NCBI GenBank assembly: GCA_964393625.1
Contig: CAYMUT010000026.1
Location: forward strand, 11,562 to 75,561
Length of the DNA: 64,000 bases
Reading direction: 5' to 3'
DNA from: UBA4421 sp964393625
Lineage (GTDB): Bacteria > Pseudomonadota > Gammaproteobacteria > Pseudomonadales > Azotimanducaceae
Program-made: the position numbers and the translations under genes
Shown here: positions 28,402-37,210 of the stretch, in pieces
Position numbering within the stretch: position 1 is the stretch's first letter
Layout of the letters: each line of letters begins with the position of its first letter
Notes under the pieces: generated by a model
Seen by the model: only the letters and a program-made list of their open reading frames with translations
Database searches by the model: none
What the model was told of the DNA's origin: nothing

Positions 28402-29460
28402 ATGCGAAAGACAATTTCACTCGCCACTTCTGCCGCGATGGCGTTACTGGCCTGGGCCAGCCAGGCAGCGGACATTCCTCGCACAGCCTCGGGTAAGCCT
28501 GATTTTTCCGGCACTTACGACAGCGCCACGCTGACACCACTGACGCGGCCAAAGGAATACGGCGACAACCTCTATCTCACGCCAGAAGAGGCGCAACGCC
28601 TTTCGAAAGAAGAGCAGCAACGCATGGCAGCAGCAAATTCCGTCAGTGATCCGCAGCGCGATGCGCCCCCGACAGGCGGCGATGGCAGTCCCGGCGCCGC
28701 CGGCAACGTAGGTGGCTACAACGCGTTCTGGATCGACCGCGGCACCGACGCGCTGATGGTAGACGGCCGGTTCCGCACTTCGATCATCGTTGATCCGCCC
28801 AATGGTCAGTTCCCGCAGATGACGCCGCAAGGCGCAGCACGCCGGGCAGAGCGGTTCCGCGACAGGGGGCGAAAGAACGAAGGTATTGCGTGGTGGCTCG
28901 ACAGACAGGGACCCGGACCTTACGACAACATGGAACAGCGCAATTCGGCCGAACGGTGCCTGCTGAGTTTCAGCGGCGCGACCCCATCGATACCCAGCCT
29001 GTACAACAACTTCAAGCGCATCGTACAGACCGACGACCACGTGATGATTCTTATTGAAATGGTTCACGATGCCCGGGTGGTACGTCTGAACAGCGAACAT
29101 ACAGATGCGAGTTTACGCACCTGGATGGGCGATTCTGTCGGTTGGTGGGACGGCGACACGCTGGTAGTCGACACCACCAGCTTCAACGCCCAGTCCATGG
29201 GCTTCTTTTCGGGGGGTGCCAACGTGCACGTGGTGGAGCGTTTCACGCTGCAGGAGGACGGCAACATACTCTACCGCTTTACCGTTGACGACCCCTCCCA
29301 GTGGACCGTCCCCTGGACCGGCGAATATCTGTGGCGCAGCAGTGATCAGCGCGTGTATGAATATGCCTGCCACGAAGGGAACTATGCGTTGGGCAATATT
29401 ATGCGCGGAGCCCGGCTGCTGGAACAGGACATCGAAGGCAGCGCCAGCGGGGGCGGGTAA
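28402..29460 (+). CDS. Secreted protein of a widespread uncharacterised family
   Basis: A 352-residue exported protein (signal MRKTISLATSAAMALLAWASQAA) starting the mature part with IPRTASGKPDFSGTYD. Landmarks shared with many uncharacterised proteobacterial and acidobacterial proteins are GGYNAFWIDRGT, the paired GDSVGWWDGDTLVVDTTSFN block, HVVERFTLQEDGNILYRFTVDDP and DQRVYEYACHEGNYALGNIMRGAR near the C-terminus. The beta-rich pattern suggests a lipocalin- or barrel-like fold. No function is established. In this window it faces a PQQ dehydrogenase gene and precedes a DUF5916 gene. Candidate periplasmic binding protein or enzyme; I do not assign an activity. Confidence 0.75.
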   Translation: MRKTISLATSAAMALLAWASQAADIPRTASGKPDFSGTYDSATLTPLTRPKEYGDNLYLTPEEAQRLSKEEQQRMAAANSVSDPQRDAPPTGGDGSPGAAGNVGGYNAFWIDRGTDALMVDGRFRTSIIVDPPNGQFPQMTPQGAARRAERFRDRGRKNEGIAWWLDRQGPGPYDNMEQRNSAERCLLSFSGATPSIPSLYNNFKRIVQTDDHVMILIEMVHDARVVRLNSEHTDASLRTWMGDSVGWWDGDTLVVDTTSFNAQSMGFFSGGANVHVVERFTLQEDGNILYRFTVDDPSQWTVPWTGEYLWRSSDQRVYEYACHEGNYALGNIMRGARLLEQDIEGSASGGG

Positions 29461-29515
29461 ACCAAGGCCTTCAAGCGGCGGCCATTATGGCCATAGCGGT
29501 GAAAGTGCCACAGGG

Positions 29516-31963
29516 TTAACTGCCAAAGCGATAGCGCAGCTTGACGATCAGCGTGTCTACGATGGGCTGTTCGATAGCATCGCGCAATAACCGACTGAAA
29601 TCTTCCCGTACGCGGTTATCCAGATTTGATCCTCTGGTGTAGACGACAAAAAGGTCAGACAAGGGCCCGATTTCCCATCGATAGCGCAGCTGCGCAGTAA
29701 GGCGGGAAATCGTAAAATCGTCGGACGGGTCTGCAGGATTCTTCGTGCGGTCCAACAGCTCACCGGGAGATGTTGGCGCCAAGTAAAAGTCAGACTCCCG
29801 CGCCTTGATGCCGATCCACTGCATGGTCATACGCAACTGCTGTTTCGCGGTGATGAAATAATCTACCGACATGGAGGGCGCAAGCTCGGTGGCGTCGAAA
29901 CTGGTCAGATCGCGCCCGCCAGTGTGGATCAACCAGTTGTTGCGCGATTTCCAGCGCAGGTCCAGATTGACCGTAAAGCGATGCACGGGGTTCCAGGTGA
30001 AACCCCAGTCGGCAAAATACTGAGGGTCGCCGAGATCTTCCGATCTAGCCCCCAATTGTATGGACGTCGAGAATTTCTTCGCCGAGTTGGTGCCATAAGA
30101 TATCGAACCGAAGTAGCCATGCTCGGTTTTGTATATTCCATTGCCGCGAGTGGTGCGGTCATCGTAGTGGGCAGGCACCCAGTCGATTTCAGCTCGCATC
30201 TCTGAACTGTTGGCGAACACCCAGTTTGTAAAGTAGCCGAGAAACGAGCGCGCCATGTAGCCGTGGGTGTTGGTGCCTGAGCTGGCGAATAGCCCCTGAC
30301 TGCGGCGTTGCAGATAATCCGGCAAACCCTTGGACTCACTTGTGAATACGCTGTACTTGAAATTTACTGCATCATTGCGCCGCAGGAACCCCAGATCAGC
30401 CAGGTCGAGTTCATCGTCCAGCAGGTCCAGTGAGAGTCCGTGACTCAGACCCTGCCTGGGCGTCCAGGAGATGTCCGTCCAAACGCCGTAACCCGTCGCA
30501 TCCGCAGTATCCGACGTAACGAACTGCGTATCCCACGACCACTTGCCGTTCGCCGACAACCAGTGTGTGTCGATGCCATGTACCACGGCATCGTCCTTGT
30601 TGGGGTACTCGGTAAGCGTGCCCATCCAGCCTATGGATCTGCGCCCGGCACCCGAGGAATCTTCATAAAGCAGCCTGGCCACGCCGAAATCGCGGCCGTC
30701 TTCCCTGACGCGCAACCCGGCTCCTGTGGTCTCGTCAAACCCACTGAGCTTTACATCTTTCTCCATCGCGCCAAGCACACCATAGCGCAGACCTCCGGAT
30801 TGCCCGACCAGCTTGACCGCACCAGCCAGCTCCGTGGGCTGACTGCGTTCAATACCCGAAACTTCAACGCCCTCGGGTATCTCAACGTGCCTGGCCGCCC
30901 CACCGATACGCCGCGTGTTCAGCAGTGTCGTCGGCTCCAGATTAAACAGCTTGGGTGGCTGTCTGCCGCCCTGACTGCGCAGGGACACAAACGCCGGGTT
31001 GGCGCGGGGCGAGGTAACAAAAACCTCGGTCCCCTCTAAGAAGAACAGTCTTTTCTCGGGAAAGAACGTCTCAAACGCCGTCAGATTGACCACCACATCA
31101 TCTGACTCCACAGCACCGAAGTCAGGGTTGGCCGTCGCGGTCAGCTGGAAATTGCTGCTCGGACGCCAGAAAACATCCAGCCCTGCGCGCGAGTCAGACT
31201 GTCCGCTGATCTCGTCCTGAGTGCCCGAAATATAGGGGAACACAGCCCACTGCTGGCGCGGATTTACGCCGTCGACTTCCATCGGCTGCAGGGCTGACAT
31301 GAACCTGGCGGTTGAGCGCGGCAGCGCAGGCCACCCGTATTGCTCATTGGCGTGCGCTACTTTGCGCTGAATCCAGAAATTGAGTCGGCGTCTGTCGTCG
31401 CTGCTGGGCATGCTCATGATGGTCCAGGGAATAAACAGCTCGGCACTCCAACCCCCCTCGTGGGTCGACGTTTCGCCGACCCACGCGCCATCCCACTGGC
31501 GCGTAAAAGTCCGTTCCGGCACTACCTTGCCATCGGCTTTAGAACCACCCAGATTGAGTTCAAACCAGTACCCGTATAATCCTTCGCCAGACGTATCCAG
31601 GGTGATGCCGAACGCATCGCGATTGAGTTCCTGGTCACGATTAGACAATCGCTCTACCAGTGTGACAACGGGTTGTTCCATGACCGCAGCGACGTACAGG
31701 CCTTTATCCGTATAAAAAAATCTGGTGCGCGTCGCGAATTCCGGCTCAATGAGCGTATCAGGGTCGATGACCAGCATCTGATCGTAAACGGGCAGGCTCG
31801 CCCAGATCGACTCGTCAATGACACCATCAACCCTGACCTGCGCATCGGGGTGATGTTCGACGATGATGCTCTCAGCGTCTGCGCCATAGGCGACGTGGAT
31901 CTGTAAAGCCATCACCACGGCACAGATGAGCGATAATGTATTCCTGCTATGGTTACGGGGCAT
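29516..31963 (-). CDS. DUF5916 protein with N-terminal CBM9-like domain
   Basis: About 815 residues with a signal peptide (MPRNHSRNTLSLICAVVMALQIHVAYGAD). Residues ~25-210 follow the carbohydrate-binding-module-9-like pattern (VRVDGVIDESIWASLPVYDQM, WSAELFIPWTIM). The remainder is the DUF5916 region, rich in alternating aromatic beta strands and ending in RLTAQLRYRWEIGPLSDLFVVYTRGS and a terminal KLRYRFGS. That ending is typical of outer-membrane beta barrels of about 16-20 strands. It is probably an outer-membrane protein that binds or transports a ligand; no substrate is known for the family. The ATG at 31963 is preferred over 31984 because the signal peptide begins there. Confidence 0.82.
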   Translation of the reverse strand: MPRNHSRNTLSLICAVVMALQIHVAYGADAESIIVEHHPDAQVRVDGVIDESIWASLPVYDQMLVIDPDTLIEPEFATRTRFFYTDKGLYVAAVMEQPVVTLVERLSNRDQELNRDAFGITLDTSGEGLYGYWFELNLGGSKADGKVVPERTFTRQWDGAWVGETSTHEGGWSAELFIPWTIMSMPSSDDRRRLNFWIQRKVAHANEQYGWPALPRSTARFMSALQPMEVDGVNPRQQWAVFPYISGTQDEISGQSDSRAGLDVFWRPSSNFQLTATANPDFGAVESDDVVVNLTAFETFFPEKRLFFLEGTEVFVTSPRANPAFVSLRSQGGRQPPKLFNLEPTTLLNTRRIGGAARHVEIPEGVEVSGIERSQPTELAGAVKLVGQSGGLRYGVLGAMEKDVKLSGFDETTGAGLRVREDGRDFGVARLLYEDSSGAGRRSIGWMGTLTEYPNKDDAVVHGIDTHWLSANGKWSWDTQFVTSDTADATGYGVWTDISWTPRQGLSHGLSLDLLDDELDLADLGFLRRNDAVNFKYSVFTSESKGLPDYLQRRSQGLFASSGTNTHGYMARSFLGYFTNWVFANSSEMRAEIDWVPAHYDDRTTRGNGIYKTEHGYFGSISYGTNSAKKFSTSIQLGARSEDLGDPQYFADWGFTWNPVHRFTVNLDLRWKSRNNWLIHTGGRDLTSFDATELAPSMSVDYFITAKQQLRMTMQWIGIKARESDFYLAPTSPGELLDRTKNPADPSDDFTISRLTAQLRYRWEIGPLSDLFVVYTRGSNLDNRVREDFSRLLRDAIEQPIVDTLIVKLRYRFGS

Positions 31964-32011
31964 AAAGCGAGCGCGACAATACAAACGCGCAATTATGCCA
32001 GATACACAGGC

Positions 32012-34432
32012 TTACCGTGGGAAGTGCGCCGCCAACGGCACGGTACCGATCACCTCGTCAATAACCAGTTCCACGATCTGTTCCGAAGAGAGGCCCGCCT
32101 CTACCTCCAGCACTTCTTCCAGATGCTCCCCCAACAACGGTGCGCGCCGGGTCGGTGGCGCATCACTGAGGCATAAACGATACGGTTGATTCGGGTAATG
32201 CTTGATACCAACGCCTGGGCGATCCTGGGGGATAAAGGCGCCACGCCGGAGCAGGTGTTCATCGGCGAGAAGTTCGGGGCCATCGAGTACTGCGCCGGCT
32301 GGAATGCCCTCGTCCTGCAGCAGTTCCATGAGGTGTTGTTTGTCGTGAGCGGCAGTCCAGTTGCTCACATCTTGCTCGTTCAATACATCTGCTTGCGGCT
32401 GAACCAGGCCCGTCAGCCGCGCCAGATGATCGTCGCTTTTGCAGCTGATGGCGATCCATCCGTCATCACGGCACGGATAGATGCCCTGCAGCAGATAGGC
32501 CGGATTGCTGTTACCCCGCCGACCGGGATCAACCGCCGCCAGCGACCATCCGGTCATCGCGTCGCCGACATACATGTTGCAGGCTTCGGTCTGGCTGAAA
32601 TCGAGGTGCTGACCCTGACCGGTTTCGGCCCGTTGATGCAGCGCGGCGAGAATATCCGTCGCCCCCATCACGCCGGAAAACAGGTCACCGCCGGTCATAC
32701 CGGTAAACAGCGGTCCATCTCCCGGATAGCCGGTAAGGTGCGCCACCCCGGACATCTGCTCGGTCGACATGCCGAACGCCACATAGTCTCGCCAGCTCAC
32801 GTGGGCGCCGTACCCAGACAGTGAAATCATGATCAGGCGCGGATTGATTTCCTTCAGCGTCTCGTAGCCCAGGCCGAATTTATCCATCACGCGGGGGGTG
32901 TAGTTTTCAATGAGCACATCCGCATCGCGCACCATGGTCTTGACGATTTCGCTGCCGCGCGGATCGGTCAGATTCAGCGTTATGTCGCGCTTGTTACGGT
33001 TTATCCAGTTGAAATACGGCGAGCTTTCCCAACTGGGCACGTCGTCTTGCGCCAATGTACCGCTGCCGCGCCATCCATCGATACGCTGAATCGACTCCAC
33101 CTTGATCACATCTGCGCCCGCATCGGCGCAGATCTGCGCCGCCGCAGGGCCGGCAAAGAACATCGACAGATCCAGCACACGAATGCCTTCCAGGGGCAGT
33201 GGGTTCGGCGGACCGGTGACCTGCACACCCACCGATGCGGTTTCCGGCACATCCGCCACCTCGGCCAGAACCTGCTCAGTATGCTCACCCAGCAACGGCG
33301 GACGGAACAACCGGGGTTCGCCGCAGGTGGACTTGAAGGGGAGACCCGGCACCGCAACACTGCCGCAGGTCGGATGATCAACATCAACATAAAATCCGCG
33401 TTCCACATGGGGCGGCAACTCAAACAGCATCTTCAGATCGGGTACGAGACCGAAGGGCACCCGTCGCGCCTGGGCTTCATGGAACAGCTGTTCCGCACTG
33501 CGCCCGGTCAATGCTTCACGGAAAATCTCGCGGATTTCCTCCAATCGATCATCGGGAGTTGCCCAGGAAATACCCTCATAGCGGGGGTCTTCGGCAATAT
33601 CCCCACGACCGAGAAAGTCGCAGAGCATCTGCCACTGTGGCAGGGTAAGGGCGTTGAGACCGATGTAGCCCGTTTCAGTGGGCAACATGTAACCAGCCCC
33701 CGCGCCGGAGCCAACACTGGAATAGCGCTGCGCGACGATGCCTTTGTACTCATACAGCAGTGATGGTATCTGAGCACCGGCCAGCACCGCTTGCTGGGTG
33801 CTCACGTCCACATGTTCGCCAGCGCCGTGGCGCCTGCGCCCCCATGCCGCAAGCAAGGTCGCAGCAGCCCCGTAGGCGCCGCTGAGCGTTTCGGCGGTAG
33901 CGCCGCCTGCCTGCAGGGGCTCGCGCTCCGGTACGCCGCACAACTGTGCCCAACCACCCGTTGCGCAGGCAATTGCGTGCGAAGACTGGTAACTGGAATA
34001 AGGCCCGAATGATCCGAACCCGGAGATGGTGGTCAGGATCAGCGCAGGATTCCACGACTGCAGCAGCGCCAGGCTCAAGCCCCGAGTTGCCAGTTGCTCT
34101 GCACTGTCACTGGCAACCACAATGTCGTAACGCTGAACCAGCCGGGCCAGCTGAGCTTTGCCCGCCTGGGATTCAATATCCAGTTCGATACTGCGTTTGC
34201 TGGTATTGAAAAAGAAAAACCCCGCACTTTTCTCGGGGTGCGGCACGTCATCCTGAAAAGGTCCGACACGGCGGGTCGCATCACCCACGCCCGGTTTTTC
34301 GACTTTCACAACATCGGCACCCAGATCACCCAGCAATTTGGCACAGAACGGCGCCGCTACACCTTCAGAAACATCAAGGATACGCAGGGTTTCGATCATC
34401 GCGCGGCTACCGCTGGTTACCGGGGTTGTCAT
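32012..34432 (-). CDS. CaiB/BaiF family CoA-transferase, two fused domains
   Basis: An 806-residue protein made of two class III CoA-transferase domains. The first begins LRILDVSEGVAAPFCAKLLGDLGADVVKVEKPGVGD (residue ~16); the second repeats this as IRVLDLSMFFAGPAAAQICADAGADVIKVE (residue ~415). Each half has the FFFNTSKRSIELDI or WINRNKRDITLNLTDPRG strand; the second carries the aspartate (DPRG) that class III enzymes use for the acyl-anhydride intermediate, while the first has ESQAG there, so the first may be degenerate. It activates a carboxylic acid by CoA transfer. It is divergent from an acyl-CoA dehydrogenase, the expected next step. Confidence 0.87.
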   Translation of the reverse strand: MTTPVTSGSRAMIETLRILDVSEGVAAPFCAKLLGDLGADVVKVEKPGVGDATRRVGPFQDDVPHPEKSAGFFFFNTSKRSIELDIESQAGKAQLARLVQRYDIVVASDSAEQLATRGLSLALLQSWNPALILTTISGFGSFGPYSSYQSSHAIACATGGWAQLCGVPEREPLQAGGATAETLSGAYGAAATLLAAWGRRRHGAGEHVDVSTQQAVLAGAQIPSLLYEYKGIVAQRYSSVGSGAGAGYMLPTETGYIGLNALTLPQWQMLCDFLGRGDIAEDPRYEGISWATPDDRLEEIREIFREALTGRSAEQLFHEAQARRVPFGLVPDLKMLFELPPHVERGFYVDVDHPTCGSVAVPGLPFKSTCGEPRLFRPPLLGEHTEQVLAEVADVPETASVGVQVTGPPNPLPLEGIRVLDLSMFFAGPAAAQICADAGADVIKVESIQRIDGWRGSGTLAQDDVPSWESSPYFNWINRNKRDITLNLTDPRGSEIVKTMVRDADVLIENYTPRVMDKFGLGYETLKEINPRLIMISLSGYGAHVSWRDYVAFGMSTEQMSGVAHLTGYPGDGPLFTGMTGGDLFSGVMGATDILAALHQRAETGQGQHLDFSQTEACNMYVGDAMTGWSLAAVDPGRRGNSNPAYLLQGIYPCRDDGWIAISCKSDDHLARLTGLVQPQADVLNEQDVSNWTAAHDKQHLMELLQDEGIPAGAVLDGPELLADEHLLRRGAFIPQDRPGVGIKHYPNQPYRLCLSDAPPTRRAPLLGEHLEEVLEVEAGLSSEQIVELVIDEVIGTVPLAAHFPR

Positions 34433-34489
34433 GGATGGTACACGATAGCTCGCTCCTCTACTGGCAATGAAGGGCGTGCACGGTATGCT

Positions 34490-34501
34490 CGATAGCTATC
34501 G
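34490..34501. promoter_or_regulatory. 12-bp perfect palindrome in the CoA-transferase/acyl-CoA dehydrogenase divergent promoter
   Basis: CGATAGCTATCG at 34490-34501 is a perfect palindrome, and its left half (CGATAGCT) recurs at 34443-34450, 47 bases away. Both lie in the 101-base gap between divergent genes. A TATGCT hexamer at 34484-34489 could be a -10 box overlapped by the palindrome. This arrangement is typical of an operator controlling both genes, but the regulator is not identified. Confidence 0.5.
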
Positions 34502-34533
34502 GGGAACATCACTTTCACCAGCCAGGAATGCAC

Positions 34534-35769
34534 ATGACCGCCATAGCCACCCCCCTGCCCGAAGATGTCGTTGCAGCACGTGACGGCATTCTTGCTTTCG
34601 CAGAACAGGAAATTCTACCGCGCCACGCCCGCCATCAGGCGTTGTTCGAAGACCCCCGCGCGTTGTACGAAGAAGACGGGCGCTTTGCCCCGGCCCTGCG
34701 CGAGCTCATTGACGAGGTCCGCCAGAGTTCCGCCGCAGCAGGCTTTTATCAGATGTGCGTGCCCGAAGCCCTGGGCGGCGGTGGCCTCGGGCACCTTGCC
34801 TACTATGTCGCCTGGCAGGCGTTGTTTCATCATTGCGGGCCGAAAAACTGGCTCATGCTGTATGCCCTTGCCCACTGGGCCTTCGGCCCCAGCCGTTTGC
34901 TCGAGCAGGTGACGGAACAGGCTCAAGCAAGAATAATGCCGGGCCTGCTCGATGGCAGCCAATCGATGTGCTTCGGCCTGTCGGAACCCAACGCCGGCTC
35001 CGACGCGAGCATGATCAGAACCAAGGCAGAAAAAGACGGCGATGGCTGGCGCATCACCGGCCGCAAGATCTGGACGACCAACGCGCCGGTGGCAGACTAC
35101 TGCGTAGTCTTCGCCGTCACCGACAATGAACTCGCTGCCAGCAAAAAAGGTGGCATTACCGCCTTTATCGTACCCACCGACAGTGCCGGGTTTGCTGTTC
35201 AGCGCATCATCAAATTGTTTGGCCACATTGGCGGCGACGAAGCCGAACTGGCATTTGACGATCTGTATGTGGAGCCCTGGCAGATTGTCGGCGAGTTAAA
35301 CAACGGTTTCGCCGCAGCCCTCTACGGCGTTTCGCTGGGCCGCATCTACAACAGCGCCCGAGCGGTGGGATACGGCCGATGGGCCCTGGAACTCGCGCTG
35401 GATTACGCGCAAACCCGAGAAGCCTTCGGCACCACAATCTCTAATTTTCAGGGCGTAGCATTCCCTCTGGCAGAATCGGCTACGCAACTGCACGGTGCAC
35501 ACCTCATGGGGCTCAACGCGGCCACACTGCTCGATCAGGGCTCAGCGGCCATCAAAGAACTCAGTATGGCAAAGGCGTATTCCGTGCAGGTCGGTTTCAA
35601 AGCGGTGGATCAAGCTATACAGACCCACGGCGCAATGGGGTTCACCAACGAAATCGGACTAACCCAGGCATGGCACGCTCTGCGCATTGTCAATGTCGCC
35701 GACGGCACCAACGAGATACTCAATCGCACGATTGCCCAGCGCCTATTGAAAGGCGACCTGGAAATCTAA
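34534..35769 (+). CDS. Acyl-CoA dehydrogenase
   Basis: About 411 residues with a complete classical fold: MCFGLSEPNAGSDASMIRTKAEKDGDGWRITGRKIWTTNAPVADYCVVFAVT, the middle beta domain IIKLFGHIGGDEAELAFDDLYVE, and the C-terminal HGAMGFTNEIGLTQAWHALRIVNVADGTNEILNRTIAQRLL. FAD-dependent alpha,beta-dehydrogenation of an acyl-CoA. The ATG at 34534 is preferred over 34528 because CCAGGA lies at a better distance. It is divergent from the double CoA-transferase, which would make its acyl-CoA substrate. Confidence 0.92.
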   Translation: MTAIATPLPEDVVAARDGILAFAEQEILPRHARHQALFEDPRALYEEDGRFAPALRELIDEVRQSSAAAGFYQMCVPEALGGGGLGHLAYYVAWQALFHHCGPKNWLMLYALAHWAFGPSRLLEQVTEQAQARIMPGLLDGSQSMCFGLSEPNAGSDASMIRTKAEKDGDGWRITGRKIWTTNAPVADYCVVFAVTDNELAASKKGGITAFIVPTDSAGFAVQRIIKLFGHIGGDEAELAFDDLYVEPWQIVGELNNGFAAALYGVSLGRIYNSARAVGYGRWALELALDYAQTREAFGTTISNFQGVAFPLAESATQLHGAHLMGLNAATLLDQGSAAIKELSMAKAYSVQVGFKAVDQAIQTHGAMGFTNEIGLTQAWHALRIVNVADGTNEILNRTIAQRLLKGDLEI

Positions 35770-35838
35770 AGATGGCTCATCGGCATTTATGAAAGGCGAA
35801 GCCTGGCCATTGCATTCGGCAACTGCAACACCGGATCC

Positions 35839-37125
35839 TCACCAGTTAATGCGATCACGGACCCTGTAGTAGGCGATGGACGGTTGCAAAAACCAGGGGT
35901 TGCCGGAGTATAGCGGCCGGGTCTTGAACTCGGTATCCATAAAGGGCGAACGATAGGCCTCGCCGCACATCTGGCGACCCAGAATCGAGCCGCAATAACT
36001 CGCCAACGAAACACCTGAGCCGCAATAGCCCATGGAATAGAATATGCCCTCGTGCTCGCCGACATGAGGCAGCGCATCGAATGTATATCCCACAAATCCC
36101 AGCCAGGAATGTGAAATCTGCGCCGACGACAACTGCGGGAAAATCTCAGACATGGCCGCATGCAGTCTGGGCGCACTGACGGCGGGATCAGTTTCCGACA
36201 ACGCCACTCGACCGCCAAAGATCATGCGTTGTCCCCGTGGGCACAGCCGATAGTAATAGACGAGCCGACGCGTGTCGGTCATGGTTCTGCCGAAAGGAGA
36301 AATCTCTCGAGCCAGAGCTTCGCTCAGGGGCTGTGTCGCAATGATATAACTGCCTATCGGGATGATGCGCCGGCGCAACCAGGGCGCAGCCGCATCCGTA
36401 TAGCCGTTAGTCGCGAGCGCCACTTTACCCGCTCGAATCACGCCTGCGGCGGTATGAACATCAAACCCGCCATCACGCTTTTCAATGCGCTGTACAGCAC
36501 AATGGCCTATGGTCATGGCACCGGCGGACTGGACCCGACTCAGCAGTTCCTGATGGTACTTTCCGGGGTGCAACGCACCATGACGGGGAAAAATTACGCC
36601 GCCGTGATAGAGATCGGACCCGATCTCCCGACGCTGCTCTGCGCGCGGGACCATCTGCCATTCGATACCCAGAGCAGACGGTAAAGCCTGCAGTTCGCGC
36701 GCTTTACGCTCATACGCGGCGGGACTATGGGCACCGGAAAAGTGTCCGCAGCGAACCCAGTCACAGTCGATGCTCTCTTGTGCAATGAACGTATCGAGAT
36801 ATTCGAGTGCGTTGACACCCTCCTGCAACAAGGCTTGCGCCTGTTGCCCGCCATACTTCGCTGCCAGCTCAGCATAAGAGCCCTTCACGCTGGTGGAGAC
36901 CTGCCCCCCATTGCGGCTGCTGCAACCGCCACCCAGTTCCGCAGCGTCCAGCACAATCGTGCTGAGTCCATCGCGGGCGGTCTGCAGGGCGGCATGCAAT
37001 CCGGTGTAACCCGAGCCGACAATGACGACGTCTGCCTCACGGGGCGGAGGCGAATCATCTCGCTCTGGTCGAGGCGCCTCTTCCCACCACAATGGCGCCG
37101 ATTTGATTTCTTCAAATGTATTCAC
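35839..37125 (-). CDS. FAD-dependent amine oxidase of the DAO family (PuuB/OrdL-like)
   Basis: About 428 residues. The N-terminus SAPLWWEEAPRPERD precedes a Rossmann FAD site (ADVVIVGSGYTGLHAALQTARDG, about 32-54) and GGGCSSRNGGQVS, a signature of the gamma-glutamylputrescine oxidase group. The C-terminal domain carries FGGRVALSE and YSMGYCGSGVSLASYCGSILG. These enzymes oxidise secondary or primary amines such as gamma-glutamylputrescine or related conjugates. The start is ambiguous between GTG 37125 and TTG 37128. An MFS transporter gene is divergent, 85 bases away, which suggests a transport-oxidation pair. Confidence 0.87.
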   Translation of the reverse strand: MNTFEEIKSAPLWWEEAPRPERDDSPPPREADVVIVGSGYTGLHAALQTARDGLSTIVLDAAELGGGCSSRNGGQVSTSVKGSYAELAAKYGGQQAQALLQEGVNALEYLDTFIAQESIDCDWVRCGHFSGAHSPAAYERKARELQALPSALGIEWQMVPRAEQRREIGSDLYHGGVIFPRHGALHPGKYHQELLSRVQSAGAMTIGHCAVQRIEKRDGGFDVHTAAGVIRAGKVALATNGYTDAAAPWLRRRIIPIGSYIIATQPLSEALAREISPFGRTMTDTRRLVYYYRLCPRGQRMIFGGRVALSETDPAVSAPRLHAAMSEIFPQLSSAQISHSWLGFVGYTFDALPHVGEHEGIFYSMGYCGSGVSLASYCGSILGRQMCGEAYRSPFMDTEFKTRPLYSGNPWFLQPSIAYYRVRDRINW

Positions 37126-37210
37126 CAAGCCAGCCTACCAGCGAACCATATGCGCAAGCCAGTGACCGGGCAAAGGCCACTGCTGGGTAACAAGCGCAAT
37201 TACATACATA

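Noticed and set aside
29480..29500. Short palindrome GGCCATTATGGCC between the secreted protein and DUF5916 genes as a terminator
   Set aside because: A 6-bp stem with a one-base loop cannot fold as a hairpin and no T-run follows; kept only as a possible protein site.
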